Positions 1 to 9,265 of a DNA stretch of 64,000 bases are shown piece after piece. Source of the DNA: Sedimentitalea todarodis (GTDB taxonomy: Bacteria; Pseudomonadota; Alphaproteobacteria; Rhodobacterales; Rhodobacteraceae); the NCBI RefSeq assembly GCF_032595355.1, contig NZ_JASMWN010000001.1:248001-312000 (forward strand). Direction: 5' to 3'. The first letter of the stretch is position 1, and each line of letters starts with the position of its first letter. A program made the translations under genes and the position numbers. A model generated the notes under the pieces. The model was given only the letters and a program-made list of their open reading frames with translations. It was not told the DNA's origin and did not search any database.

Positions 1-922
1 GGCTGCCCGTGCAGACGATGGCCCGCAACTCTCCGCGCACCATCGCGGCTTCGACCCGTTTGCGTTGCTGCCGGTCAAGGCTGCCGTGATGAATGCCGAT
101 GGGAAGGCCATCGGAGTTGGCAAGCCACAGATTGTGAAAGAAGATCTCGGCCTGCGCGCGGGTGTTGTGAAAGATCAGCGTGGTGTTGTGATGCTTGATC
201 TGTTCCATGACCGCCGGAATGGCATAGGCGGCACCACCGCCGGCCCATGGCGGGTGTTCGGCGGTTTCGAGCATGGCGATGTCAGGCGCAGGGCCGGGAT
301 CGGCCACGAGGATGTCACAGCGATCCGGATGGCGGGCAAGCAATCGCGCGAGGGCAGAGGGGTCTTCAACCGTGGCCGACAGACCTACGCGGCGCAGATC
401 GGGGCACAGGGTGTTCACCCTTGCGAGGGCAAGCATCAGTTGGTCGCCCCGCTTGCTCTCGGCGAGCGCGTGGATTTCATCGACGACAACCCGTTTCAGA
501 CCCTTGAATATGTGTGGCGCGTCTTCGTAGGAAATCAGCAGCGCGAGGCTCTCGGGCGTAGTCAGCAGGATATGGGGCGGGTCGGCGCGCTGGCGCTTTT
601 TCTGCGTGGCCGAAGTGTCGCCGGTGCGGTCCTCGATCCGGATGTCCAGACCGATCTCTTCTACCGGCGCGCGCAGGTTGCGTTTGATATCGGCCGCCAG
701 CGCCTTGAGCGGGCTGATATAGAGCGTGTGAAGCCCCTCGTGCGGCGACCGGGCGAGATCCGCAAGGGTTGGCAGAAATCCCGCGAGCGTCTTGCCGCCG
801 CCCGTTGGGGCGATCAGCAGGGTAGCGGGCTCTTTCGCCCGCTCCAGCATCGCCACCTGATGCGGATGCGCGGACCAGCCCTTGGTCCTGAACCAGGTCT
901 GAAGCTGTGGCGGAAGAGTCAT
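1..922 (-). CDS. Ligase-associated DEXH-box DNA helicase (5' part, runs off the window)
   Basis: This frame is open from an ATG at 920-922 to the left edge of the window, so only about 307 N-terminal residues are present. It carries a superfamily 2 helicase core: motif I APTGGGKT at residues 38-45 and the DEIH box beginning at D148, followed by a LSAT-type motif III. The HNTRAQAEIFFHNL segment looks like the start of the second RecA-like domain. The family is the Lhr-like helicase usually found beside an ATP-dependent ligase and a metallo-exonuclease in DNA repair; those partners would lie outside the window. The gene is co-directional with the pilus locus, 64 bp downstream of the AAA+ gene. 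Family assignment is confident; the repair role is inferred from the family. Confidence 0.85.
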   Translation of the reverse strand, partial: MTLPPQLQTWFRTKGWSAHPHQVAMLERAKEPATLLIAPTGGGKTLAGFLPTLADLARSPHEGLHTLYISPLKALAADIKRNLRAPVEEIGLDIRIEDRTGDTSATQKKRQRADPPHILLTTPESLALLISYEDAPHIFKGLKRVVVDEIHALAESKRGDQLMLALARVNTLCPDLRRVGLSATVEDPSALARLLARHPDRCDILVADPGPAPDIAMLETAEHPPWAGGGAAYAIPAVMEQIKHHNTTLIFHNTRAQAEIFFHNLWLANSDGLPIGIHHGSLDRQQRKRVEAAMVRGELRAIVCTGS

Positions 923-986
923 GCTTCGCAGTCTAGCGCCGCGTGGGGCAGGGGCCAGCCCACAGATTCCGGCGCGGGCGTTTATC

Positions 987-2324
987 CTATTTGACGATCT
1001 TTTCGTCCCTCACGAACATGTTGGCCCAGGCCCGGTCTATCAATGCCGGGCTCATCTGATAGGGGATCCCTTCGAATTCACAGATCGCGATCATCTGCTC
1101 GATCAGGAACACGGGCTGATAGTTTGCGTAGATATTATTGATCGTCGGATATTTCACCTTGAGAAGATGCAGCAGCGTTGCCTCGTCAAGCGGCACGCCC
1201 TTCTTGCGTGCGACGAGGGCAAAGATTTTCAGAAAGTTCTCCTGACTCGGCCCGTCGATCTTGATCTTGAAAAAGATCCGGCGGAGCGCGGCCTGATCGA
1301 AAATCTCGTTGGGATGGAAGTTGGTGGAAAAAATCACCAGCGTGTCAAACGGTACTTCGAACTTTTCACCCGATTGCAAACCCAGGATATCCTTGCTCTC
1401 TTCCAACGGTACGATCCAGCGGTTGATCAGGGCCTGCGGTGGTTCTTCCTGGCGTCCAAGGTCGTCGACAATGAAAATGCCGCCCGTCGATTTCAGTTGT
1501 AGCGGGGCCTGATAGGTGCGGGCCGTCGGGTTATAGACGAGGTCGAGCATCTTCAGCGAAAGTTCCCCGCCCGTGACCACCGTCGGGCGCACGCAACACA
1601 CATACCTTGTGTCGAACCGTCTGGCCCGGCGCAGGGAGTTGGGATCGTCTTTTACCTCTTGGACCGCGCTATGAACGATCGGATCGTAGACCGTAATGAC
1701 CTGGCCGGAATATTCGATGGCGCGTGGCACATAGATCCGGTCGCCAAGCGCGTCGCGGATGCCGTTGGATATCGAAGACTTGCCGTTGCCGGGCGGGCCA
1801 TACATCAGGATCGAGCGGCCGGCGCTGACGGCCGGACCAAGGTGATCAAGCAGCGTATCGGGCAGGATGAGGTGGCCCATGGCATTGGTCAGCTGATCGC
1901 GGGTGATCTGGATATTGCGAATCGACTGGCGCTTGACCTGTTCGCGGTAGACATCCAGGGGCACCGGCATCGCACCGAAATACTCCGATTGCGACAGCGC
2001 ATCCAGTGCTCGGGATTTGCCGGCATCCGTCAGTTGGTAGCCCATTTCGTTCCCGCTGTTGGCATTCAGCGTGCCGGTCGCCTCGAGCAGACGCTGTTCG
2101 CGCGCGAGATCGACTAGTTCCTGCGTGGTCTGCATAGGTAGGCAGATCGCAGCGGCAATTTCAGATACCGTTTCCAGGTTCTTGCGAAAAATTGTCTTGA
2201 GCAGAATGTCACGCATCATCACCAATGGCAGTCGCATGTCATCAATGCTGGTTGGACTTGGTGGCGCGCTGACCGCGCTTGCCTGCATGTTCATCTGGTT
2301 TGCCTGTGTTGAGATTGTTGCCAA
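987..2324 (-). CDS. AAA+ ATPase at the end of the Tad locus
   Basis: This 445-residue protein has an N-terminal region resembling a winged helix (about residues 35-110, with SEIAAAICLP and LVDLAREQRLLEA). A AAA+ module follows, with Walker A GPPGNGKS at 176-183 and a Walker B-like IFIVDD near residue 285. A sensor-1-like segment reads VIFSTN, followed by an arginine-rich ALRRIFFKI. No membrane segment or signal peptide is apparent. It is the last gene of a co-directional Tad run, about 80 bp downstream of the prepilin peptidase. It is not the TadA secretion ATPase, which is at 6341-7804. Its job is unknown; regulation or remodelling of the pilus system is inference from position only. Confidence 0.8.
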   Translation of the reverse strand: MATISTQANQMNMQASAVSAPPSPTSIDDMRLPLVMMRDILLKTIFRKNLETVSEIAAAICLPMQTTQELVDLAREQRLLEATGTLNANSGNEMGYQLTDAGKSRALDALSQSEYFGAMPVPLDVYREQVKRQSIRNIQITRDQLTNAMGHLILPDTLLDHLGPAVSAGRSILMYGPPGNGKSSISNGIRDALGDRIYVPRAIEYSGQVITVYDPIVHSAVQEVKDDPNSLRRARRFDTRYVCCVRPTVVTGGELSLKMLDLVYNPTARTYQAPLQLKSTGGIFIVDDLGRQEEPPQALINRWIVPLEESKDILGLQSGEKFEVPFDTLVIFSTNFHPNEIFDQAALRRIFFKIKIDGPSQENFLKIFALVARKKGVPLDEATLLHLLKVKYPTINNIYANYQPVFLIEQMIAICEFEGIPYQMSPALIDRAWANMFVRDEKIVK

Positions 2325-2403
2325 CGACTAGCGATTGTTTCTGGCAAGATTTGGGCGACCGTCAGGTTGATTGCCGAGGATTACAGGTATTTGGCACCGC
2401 GTG

Positions 2404-2898
2404 TCAGGCCCCGAACATCGAGCCGAGAATCAGGTAGATGGCCAGCGTTCCGCCCAAGGACAGGCCCATCGGGAATTTCCATCCGACATTCCAACTCTTC
2501 CACTCCGGCGCGATCCTGCGAAGCGGGGTGTATTTGGCTAATCGATGCGTTGCAAAGGCGGCGAGCAGATTTGCGGCAAAGATCGCGATCAACAGGCGCA
2601 GGTCACCAACGGCAACATAGGGCGCCGCCGCTGCCGCGAATTTGGCATCACCCGCGCCAACCGCACCGGCCGCGTTCAGAACGATCCCGATAATCAGGAC
2701 CAGACCAAGCTGGATCAGCCGTGTGCCGTATGTCGACAGCGGCATGACGATGAGACCAACGATCAAGAAGACCGCCACCAACAACAGGACCGCCTGATTG
2801 GTGATGCGCATGTCCTTCAGGTCGGTGAGCGCCACGTAGAAGCAGATCGGAAGCACAAAGGGCAGAAACCAGAATGCCGACTCCGCAGATACCGACAT
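2404..2898 (-). CDS. cpaA: Prepilin peptidase, CpaA/TadV type (A24 family)
   Basis: This is a 164-residue polytopic membrane protein with about five or six hydrophobic segments. The aspartic protease pair of A24 prepilin peptidases is visible: D26 in ALTDLKDMRITN and D84 in the GAGD motif (GxGD). The length fits the short CpaA/TadV enzymes, which lack the N-methyltransferase domain of PilD. The expected reaction is cleavage of the Flp prepilin leader after a glycine at the inner membrane, and the three pilins at 12542-13638 are the obvious substrates. It lies 5 bp downstream of the preceding TPR gene (2904-3752), consistent with co-transcription. Confidence 0.9.
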   Translation of the reverse strand: MSVSAESAFWFLPFVLPICFYVALTDLKDMRITNQAVLLLVAVFLIVGLIVMPLSTYGTRLIQLGLVLIIGIVLNAAGAVGAGDAKFAAAAAPYVAVGDLRLLIAIFAANLLAAFATHRLAKYTPLRRIAPEWKSWNVGWKFPMGLSLGGTLAIYLILGSMFGA

Positions 2899-2903
2899 CC
2901 GAT

Positions 2904-3752
2904 CTAGCCGTTTTCGATGGCGCGCAAGGATCGCGAGGCTTCTTCAAAATGCTGGGGGTGGGTGTCGATCGCCTCGCGCAACAGGGCTTCTCCGGTCTGG
3001 ACGTCACCCTGTTTGATCGCGGTCAACGCCATGGTATGCAGCAATTCCGCTCTTTCGGTCTGATCCATCGGAATGACGGGAAGCGAATAGGTGCGCTGTG
3101 CCCCGCGTGCCAGAACCAGATTGTTCTTGGCGGTGAACAGGCTGGGGTCTTGGCGTATTGCCTGCCCAAACAGACGCTCGGCACCCGAAAAATCGCCGCG
3201 CGACAGCTTTGAATATCCCCAGTTATTCATGACACCGGCGGGCTTGGTCGTCAGCCCGAGCGCTGTTTCATAATAGCTGTCCGCCTTGGTCCATTCCTTG
3301 TTGGCATCGGCGACCATGCCTTCAAGGCGATAGCGTTTGAAGGTTTCGTGGGTCGGTGGAACGCTGTCGAGCGTCTTTTCCGCAGCAGTCCACTCTCCGA
3401 CGCGAATCTGCGCATCGGCAAGGGCGACCTTATCCTCTGATGTGGCACCGCTCATGCCGACAACCTTTTTCCAGGCAGCGACTCCTTCGACGTTTCGCTT
3501 GGCGCGGATCAAGGACAGCGCAAGACCGCGTTGCAGGTCGATCCTGTTGGGGAATTGCTTGGTGCTGCGGCTGAAGTAATTGACCGCTTCATTCGGGTCG
3601 GCGACGGTGAGCATGACATCGTTCAGGTCATTCTCGTCGACAACGTTGACCTCTTGAAACGCGCGTTCGACAGTCTCGTCCGGCTTTTCGGCACAGGCCG
3701 AAAGGGCCAAGCTCCCGACAAGCGCGACCGGAATCAGGGTGAGATGGCGCAT
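2904..3752 (-). CDS. TPR lipoprotein, TadD-like (second copy)
   Basis: This 282-residue protein starts with a signal peptide ending in the lipobox LALSAC, so it is probably lipidated at Cys19. The rest is helical tetratricopeptide repeat-like sequence, for example the segments around VMNNWGYSKLSRGDFSGAERLFGQAIRQDP. TadD lipoproteins are proposed pilotins or assembly factors for the outer-membrane secretin of the Flp system. The gene sits 32 bp after the other TPR lipoprotein and 5 bp before cpaA. The TPR fold and lipoprotein nature can be seen directly; the exact function is inferred from position. Confidence 0.82.
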   Translation of the reverse strand: MRHLTLIPVALVGSLALSACAEKPDETVERAFQEVNVVDENDLNDVMLTVADPNEAVNYFSRSTKQFPNRIDLQRGLALSLIRAKRNVEGVAAWKKVVGMSGATSEDKVALADAQIRVGEWTAAEKTLDSVPPTHETFKRYRLEGMVADANKEWTKADSYYETALGLTTKPAGVMNNWGYSKLSRGDFSGAERLFGQAIRQDPSLFTAKNNLVLARGAQRTYSLPVIPMDQTERAELLHTMALTAIKQGDVQTGEALLREAIDTHPQHFEEASRSLRAIENG

Positions 3753-3784
3753 TTTTTGCGTCCTTTACTGCTCTCTTGCCTCTG

Positions 3785-4375
3785 TCATGGTGTCTTGCGG
3801 ATCAGGTAGTCGCTGCTGCCCCGCCGCACCACTTTGTATTCTTGATTTTGTCCATCATTATGACCGATGTTTTCCGATTTTGCGAGCGCTAAGCGCAAAT
3901 TGTCGCGGATTGAGTCACTTTCGCCATTGTCCAGCGCATAGGCTTTTCGGAATACCTGCTCCGCCTCTCCGAATTTGCCTTGTTCGAGCAAGACGACGCC
4001 AAGATTGTTCCATGCCTCTGGCCAATCCGGTGCCGCATCCACGGCCCGGCGAAGCAGTTCTTCGGATTGACCGAGCCGACCCAGTCCAAGATTTGCGGTT
4101 CCCATTCCGGTCAGGACATCGGGTGTAAGCCCCTGATCGAGGGCTGCGCGTGTAAAGGCATCAAGCGCCAGCTCGTATTCGGATGCCGCCAGCAGGCGAT
4201 TGCCGACTTCGAGACCGTCTGCGGAATCTTTTCTCAGATCAACACCAGGCGCATATACGGAATCGGCTTCCCCAGCCCTGCCGAACGTGTCGCAAGCCGC
4301 CAGCGCCGCTGTCGCTGCGATGGCAAGAACCAGCTTGCGGGTCGTTTCGGCGCGCGTCGAACGCGGTGAAGCCAT
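3785..4375 (-). CDS. tadD: TPR lipoprotein, TadD-like
   Basis: This 196-residue protein has an N-terminal signal sequence with the lipobox LAAC, giving a likely lipidated Cys. Three TPR-like units follow, including WPEAWNNLGVVLLEQGKFGEAE. The C-terminus is charged and not repetitive. It is directly downstream of tadC (3-bp gap) and upstream of a second TPR lipoprotein, the usual position of tadD. The predicted role is assembly or localisation of the Tad outer-membrane secretin in the periplasm. Which of the two TPR genes is the orthologue of characterised TadD cannot be settled here. Confidence 0.82.
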   Translation of the reverse strand: MASPRSTRAETTRKLVLAIAATAALAACDTFGRAGEADSVYAPGVDLRKDSADGLEVGNRLLAASEYELALDAFTRAALDQGLTPDVLTGMGTANLGLGRLGQSEELLRRAVDAAPDWPEAWNNLGVVLLEQGKFGEAEQVFRKAYALDNGESDSIRDNLRLALAKSENIGHNDGQNQEYKVVRRGSSDYLIRKTP

Positions 4376-4378
4376 GCG

Positions 4379-5362
4379 CTATTTGCTCATATTGCCCAAA
4401 TTGGCGATGCCTTGCGCCGATGGACCGACGAGGATGATCAGGAGCGGGGGCACCGTGAGGGTCATAGTCGCAAGTGTCATTTTGGTTGGCAACTTGTTTG
4501 CGGCTTCTTCCGCGCGCATGATCCGCTTGTCCCGCATTTCACTCGCGTAGACACGCAATGCTTCGGCGATTGACGTGCCGAAAGAGGCGGACTGGATCAA
4601 CACCGTCACAAAGGAAGAAACATCCTGAACACCACAGCGAATGCCCAGGTCCCGCAGGACCGCTGACTTTTCCTTTCCGGCTTTCATTTCATAGGCGACG
4701 ACTTCAAACTCTTCGGCCAGTTCCGGATAGGATGCATGCAGTTCCGCAGCCACTCGGATGATCGACTGATCCAACGATTGTCCCGCTTCGACACAGACGA
4801 GCATCATGTCGAGGGCATCCGGGAATGCGCGAACGATTGCCTCCTTGCGGGCCTGAACGCGCCGGGTAACCCAATATTTCGGGAGCAGGTAACCTGCGCC
4901 GCCAGGTCCCAGTACGTATAGGATCATCTGCTGGTTTTCCACATCCTGACCTTGCGATGTCAAGAGGATCACATAGGCGGTGCCGGCGATGAGTCCGAAA
5001 ATGCCAAGTGCGAACTGCGCAAAATGATAGAGGCGCACGGCGTCCTTGGATTGATAACCGGCCTGGCGCAGCTTTAGCTGGACGGCCGACAATTCCGCCT
5101 GGTTCTTTGGCTCAAGGAAGGTTGCGAACTTGTCGAGCTGGACGTTTCGCCCGCGCTGCCTGAGCCGCTCCTTTTGCGGTGTGCCGCGTTTCTCTGGCGA
5201 GTTTGCACGCTTGAGCTTTTTGAGCGGGTCCTCAGGCTGGTTCAGGATCAGCGGTATCGCCAACAATACCATGAACAATCCGAGGACTCCGATCACGATC
5301 ACCGGGCCAAAATCACCGAGCGTATCGGTGAGCAGTGTCTGGATCTTGGTGAAGAACTCCAT
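4379..5362 (-). CDS. tadC: Tad inner-membrane platform protein TadC
   Basis: This 327-residue protein has the type II secretion F (T2SSF) organisation: an N-terminal membrane segment, a cytoplasmic helical domain, and hydrophobic segments at the C-terminus (MTLTVPPLLIILVG). The segment FPDALDMMLVCVEAGQSLDQSI is typical of TadC. With TadB it forms the inner-membrane platform on which the TadA ATPase acts. It lies 10 bp downstream of tadB and 3 bp upstream of a tadD-like gene, all in one direction. Confidence 0.93.
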   Translation of the reverse strand: MEFFTKIQTLLTDTLGDFGPVIVIGVLGLFMVLLAIPLILNQPEDPLKKLKRANSPEKRGTPQKERLRQRGRNVQLDKFATFLEPKNQAELSAVQLKLRQAGYQSKDAVRLYHFAQFALGIFGLIAGTAYVILLTSQGQDVENQQMILYVLGPGGAGYLLPKYWVTRRVQARKEAIVRAFPDALDMMLVCVEAGQSLDQSIIRVAAELHASYPELAEEFEVVAYEMKAGKEKSAVLRDLGIRCGVQDVSSFVTVLIQSASFGTSIAEALRVYASEMRDKRIMRAEEAANKLPTKMTLATMTLTVPPLLIILVGPSAQGIANLGNMSK

Positions 5363-5372
5363 CAGATCCTCG

Positions 5373-6341
5373 CTATACCTTGATGTCAGTCAGAATGCGC
5401 ATCACGATCAGGTTTGCTGTCAGCAATATGCCGACCAGAAAACAGGCCGGAATGAACCAGGGGTGGTCCACGACCTGATCATAATACTGGGGGTCTTTCA
5501 CCGTGATTGCAATCAGGCAGAAAACCGGGAAACCCGACAGGAACTTTCCCGACCATTTCGCCTCGGCCGTGATCGCATTGACCCGTCGGAACAGACGGAA
5601 CCGCGCGCGGATCACTTTGGCGAGACCTGCGAGGATCTCGGCCAGATTGCCGCCGGACTGCTGCTGGATCGACACGGCCACCGAAAGGAAGCGCAAATCC
5701 TGCATATCCAGGCGTTCGGCCATTTCTTTAAGGGCCTCGCCGATGTCGCGGCCATAAGAGTTTTCGTCCGCGATGATGCCGAACTCTGTCGCCAGCGGGT
5801 CTTCGATTTCTTTCGAGACGATTGAAACCGCCGAGGAAAACGGATGCCCAACGCGCAGGCTGCGTACCATAAGCTCGACGGCGTCGGGCAATTGCTCTTC
5901 GATCATTCCCAGGCGTTTCTTGGCCTTGGAGTTGATCCAGAAATAGACGGCGCCCACGCCAATTACGATGGACGCGACGACACGCACGCCGGTCTCTGCC
6001 GCTGTGCCGATGCTCAGGCCGATAAAGGCGATCACCGCAAGCGCCGCCATGATCATGACCAACTGCCTCGGGGTAAAGGCAATGGCGGCCTTTTGCGCCT
6101 TGTCTGCCAGCAGCGAATAGAGCGGAATTGACCGCGACTTCATGTGCTGCTGCATTTCCTTGCGCAGCTGCTCCAGCACCTGTTCGCGCCCGGCTCCCTT
6201 GTCCAGCATCTCCAGTCGCCGGTTGACCTTGCTGTTCAGGCTGATGGATTTGCCGAAAGCCACCAGGTAGATGCCTTCGACAAGCACCAGCACACCGACA
6301 AAAATCAGGGCATAGATGATCGGTTCGGCGCTGATCTGCAT
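5373..6341 (-). CDS. tadB: Tad inner-membrane platform protein TadB
   Basis: This is a 322-residue T2SSF-family protein. It has an N-terminal transmembrane segment, a pair of central hydrophobic helices (around LVMIMAALAVIAFIGLSIG), and a T2SSF core with EQLPDAVELMVRSLRVGHPF. A C-terminal hydrophobic pair completes it. It partners with TadC to form the base of the Flp pilus machine. Its ATG overlaps the tadA stop by one base (TGATG), indicating translational coupling to the ATPase. Confidence 0.93.
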   Translation of the reverse strand: MQISAEPIIYALIFVGVLVLVEGIYLVAFGKSISLNSKVNRRLEMLDKGAGREQVLEQLRKEMQQHMKSRSIPLYSLLADKAQKAAIAFTPRQLVMIMAALAVIAFIGLSIGTAAETGVRVVASIVIGVGAVYFWINSKAKKRLGMIEEQLPDAVELMVRSLRVGHPFSSAVSIVSKEIEDPLATEFGIIADENSYGRDIGEALKEMAERLDMQDLRFLSVAVSIQQQSGGNLAEILAGLAKVIRARFRLFRRVNAITAEAKWSGKFLSGFPVFCLIAITVKDPQYYDQVVDHPWFIPACFLVGILLTANLIVMRILTDIKV

Positions 6342-7804
6342 CAGAAACTCTCCATCACCGTGGGTTCGTAGATGGCCGCTGGCAGATCATACCCCCACAT
6401 CCGAAAGCGCTCTGAAAAGTTGCTGCGGACACCGGTGGCGGTGAAGTGGCCCACGATCTTGTTGTCCGGAGTCAGACCAACGCGCTGGTATTTATAGATT
6501 TCCTGCATCGAAATCACATCACCTTCCATGCCGGTGATTTCGGTGATCGAGGTCATGCGGCGGCTACCGTCCTGCAGACGAGATGCCTGCACGATCACGT
6601 TGACGGCGGATGCGATCTGGCTGCGCACCGCCTTGAGGGGCATTTCGATGCCTGCCATGGCGATCATGTTTTCCAGACGGCTGATTCCATCCCGCGCGCT
6701 GTTTGCGTGGATCGTGGTCATCGAGCCGTCATGGCCGGTGTTCATCGCCTGCAGCATGTCGATGACCTCTTCGCCACGGGTCTCGCCGACGATGATGCGA
6801 TCCGGGCGCATCCGCAATGCGTTCTTGAGGCAATCACGCGGGCTGACTTCGCCCTTGCCTTCGACGTTTGGCGGTCGACTTTCCATCCGGCCCACATGGG
6901 TCTGCTGAAGCTGCAATTCGGCGGTGTCCTCGATCGTCAGGATACGTTCCGCATTGTCGATGAAGGATGACAGCGCATTCAGGGTGGTGGTCTTGCCAGA
7001 CCCTGTACCGCCCGACACGATGATGTTCAGCCGGGTTGCCACGGCGGCTTGCAGATAGGCGGCCATTTCCTCGGAAAAGGCACCGTAACTCACCAGATCG
7101 TCAATACCCAGCTTGTCTTTGCGGAACTTCCGGATCGACACGAGACTGCCATCCACCGCGATTGGCGGCACCATCGCGTTGAAGCGCGAGCCGTCGGCGA
7201 GGCGGGCGTCGACGTAGGGATTGGACTCATCGACACGGCGACCGACGGCGCTGACGATCTTGTCGATGATCCGAAGAAGGTGACGTTCGTCCTTGAAGGT
7301 GACCTCGCTTAACTCGAGCCGACCATCGCGTTCGACAAAGACCTGCTGCGGTCCGTTCACGAGGATATCGTTGATCGAATCGTCTTGTAGCAGGGCTTCC
7401 AGCGGGCCAAGTCCTCTGACCTCGTCATAGAGTTCCTTGTTGAGGGTTTGCCGATCCTCGCGGTTCAGAACAATGCCTTGTTCCTCGAGAATTTCGCCGG
7501 CGATGCTGCCGATCTCGTTTCGCAACTCCGTTTCGCTGGCCCGATCCAGTGCTGCGAGGTTCAGGTTGTCTAGCAGCGAGCGGTGTAACTCGATCTTGAT
7601 TTCGCCAAGCCGCTCCTTGCGCTTGCGGTCCTTGTCCGGCATCCCGGCCTCGGCGGGTTTTGTCGGCATCGGACGGCGCAACGATACAGCCTCCGGCGCC
7701 GGTGTCGCAGCGGAGTCGGATTTCACATCGGCAAGGTTTGTAACCTTCGCCGTTGGTTTCGGGATCTTCTTGGCCGCATTGGGCTTCTTATACTTGGAAA
7801 ACAC
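6341..7804 (-). CDS. tadA: Tad pilus assembly ATPase TadA/CpaF
   Basis: This 487-residue protein is a type II/IV secretion ATPase of the CpaF/TadA family. About 60 basic, low-complexity residues precede the conserved N-terminal domain. Walker A GGTGSGKT is at 265-272, with the Asp box (LTIEDTAELQL), Walker B (DRIIVGETRGEE) and a histidine-box-like TGHDGSMTTIHAN downstream. It powers Flp pilus polymerisation from the cytoplasmic face. The start is GTG at 7802-7804 with a GGAGGAC Shine-Dalgarno about 9 nt upstream. It is translationally coupled to tadB. Confidence 0.95.
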   Translation of the reverse strand: MFSKYKKPNAAKKIPKPTAKVTNLADVKSDSAATPAPEAVSLRRPMPTKPAEAGMPDKDRKRKERLGEIKIELHRSLLDNLNLAALDRASETELRNEIGSIAGEILEEQGIVLNREDRQTLNKELYDEVRGLGPLEALLQDDSINDILVNGPQQVFVERDGRLELSEVTFKDERHLLRIIDKIVSAVGRRVDESNPYVDARLADGSRFNAMVPPIAVDGSLVSIRKFRKDKLGIDDLVSYGAFSEEMAAYLQAAVATRLNIIVSGGTGSGKTTTLNALSSFIDNAERILTIEDTAELQLQQTHVGRMESRPPNVEGKGEVSPRDCLKNALRMRPDRIIVGETRGEEVIDMLQAMNTGHDGSMTTIHANSARDGISRLENMIAMAGIEMPLKAVRSQIASAVNVIVQASRLQDGSRRMTSITEITGMEGDVISMQEIYKYQRVGLTPDNKIVGHFTATGVRSNFSERFRMWGYDLPAAIYEPTVMESF

Positions 7805-7825
7805 GCGCGTTAGTCCTCCGGTCTA

Positions 7826-9064
7826 TCAAGCAGCTTCGGCCTCGGCCTGGCCGAGTTGGTGCAGGGATTGTGCGAGTTTGGCAATTTCCTTGCGCAACGG
7901 ATTCTTGGCGGCAGACAGAGCCAGAGGGTGACCGTGGTCGCCGCATTGCGTGACTGGCTTGCCGCCGTCAGGCAGTTGCAGGTCAATCGAGATACTCAGG
8001 CTTTCCGCCATGCGTTTCACCCGGCCCTTGCCTGAGAGGTCGGTGAATTTCGGCGCACGGTTCAGTGCGAACCGCAGTTTTTGCAGGGGCAGATCCTCGG
8101 ATTGCAAGGCGCGTTTCATCCGCAAGGCATTCTGCGCCGACCGCATATCAAGTTCAATCAGGGCAAAATAGACATGCGCGGCCTGCAGTACGGTTTCTGT
8201 CCACTGTACCAGCGTCGATGGCATGTCGATGATGACATAGTCAAAATGGCTGCGCGCCAACGCGATGACACGCTCGATATCTTCACTCGATACGATGTCG
8301 AGGGGCACGATATCCGAGGGTGCCGTCAACACCTGCAACTTGTCCTCAAAGCTCTGCAATGCGTAGCCGAACACCTCTTCGTCCATATTCTCTGTATCGG
8401 TGAGCATCTCGAAAACGGCTTCGCGGCGTGGAAGGTCGAGATAGGTCGCGATTGTGCCAAACTGCAGATCGAGATCAAGCAAGCAGACACTTGGTGCCTC
8501 TTCGCCGCCGGTGGTCGCCAGTTCCCAGGCCAGGTTCACCGCCAACGTTGTCGAGCCGACACCGCCGGCAAGGCCATGCACTACGATGACGGCGCCCTCA
8601 CGCGATGTGCCGGATTGCAAATGTGTCTTGTGTTGACGCACCGGATCAGCCTGCGGCGGCGGTGCGTTCAGACGATCAATGGCCGATTGCAATTCGTTTT
8701 CCGGGAGCGGGTAGGGCACGAATTCATCCGCGCCCTGCCGCAGCAGTTGGTGCAGGGACGCGGGCGTTACATCCTCGGCTATCAGGATCACGCGCAGCCC
8801 CTGTGCCTTGGCCTGCGTGATGATTTCCCCGACCAGCGCCAGATTGTCTTCATCCTGCGCATCAAGCGCCAACGCCAGAAAGTTGAGTGACTCTGCTTCC
8901 GGCTGGCTCAGAAAGGTGAGCGCCTCGGCAAATCCCAAATCCCCCCAGCTTTCACCAAGCGCGGATTCCATATCCTCGATCAACAGATCGAAGTTTTGAA
9001 CATTCCTGCTGACCGTGCACGCCACGATCGTGCTTGTTTCGGTTTGTGGCATTCGACTGCTCAT
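7826..9064 (-). CDS. tadZ: Tad localisation protein TadZ/CpaE
   Basis: The chosen ATG at 9062-9064 gives 412 residues, with AAGGAT upstream as a plausible ribosome site; a longer frame from 9103 is possible. The N-terminal about 130 residues look like a receiver-like domain without a clear phospho-acceptor site. A MinD/ParA-type ATPase follows, with a deviant Walker A GLAGGVGSTT at 164-173. TadZ/CpaE places the Tad machine at the cell pole. The 201-bp gap to the upstream OmpA-like gene is the largest break in the tadZ-cpaA run, so an internal promoter is possible. Confidence 0.9.
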   Translation of the reverse strand: MSSRMPQTETSTIVACTVSRNVQNFDLLIEDMESALGESWGDLGFAEALTFLSQPEAESLNFLALALDAQDEDNLALVGEIITQAKAQGLRVILIAEDVTPASLHQLLRQGADEFVPYPLPENELQSAIDRLNAPPPQADPVRQHKTHLQSGTSREGAVIVVHGLAGGVGSTTLAVNLAWELATTGGEEAPSVCLLDLDLQFGTIATYLDLPRREAVFEMLTDTENMDEEVFGYALQSFEDKLQVLTAPSDIVPLDIVSSEDIERVIALARSHFDYVIIDMPSTLVQWTETVLQAAHVYFALIELDMRSAQNALRMKRALQSEDLPLQKLRFALNRAPKFTDLSGKGRVKRMAESLSISIDLQLPDGGKPVTQCGDHGHPLALSAAKNPLRKEIAKLAQSLHQLGQAEAEAA

Positions 9065-9265
9065 TGCCGTGATCCTTACGTTGCGGCTTGGACCAGCGCG
9101 CAATACGGGATGCCTCCCGTCCGTTGTGCCCCGCCATCACCAGCGTGCGTCCGGAACCGGGCGCACGTCTCCTTCTCATGATGAATATCGCCGATAATCT
9201 AGGCAAGAGTTAGGCCAAAATGACCTAATTGTAGGAAATCGGGACACGATCAACAATAAAATGAT

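Noticed and set aside
65..994. Long plus-strand open frame (309 codons)
   Set aside because: It is the antisense of a clear DEXH helicase with motif I and the DEIH box on the minus strand.
9210..9228. TTAGG-N9-CCTAA inverted repeat upstream of tadZ
   Set aside because: The 5-bp arms are short enough to occur by chance, and no other support was found.
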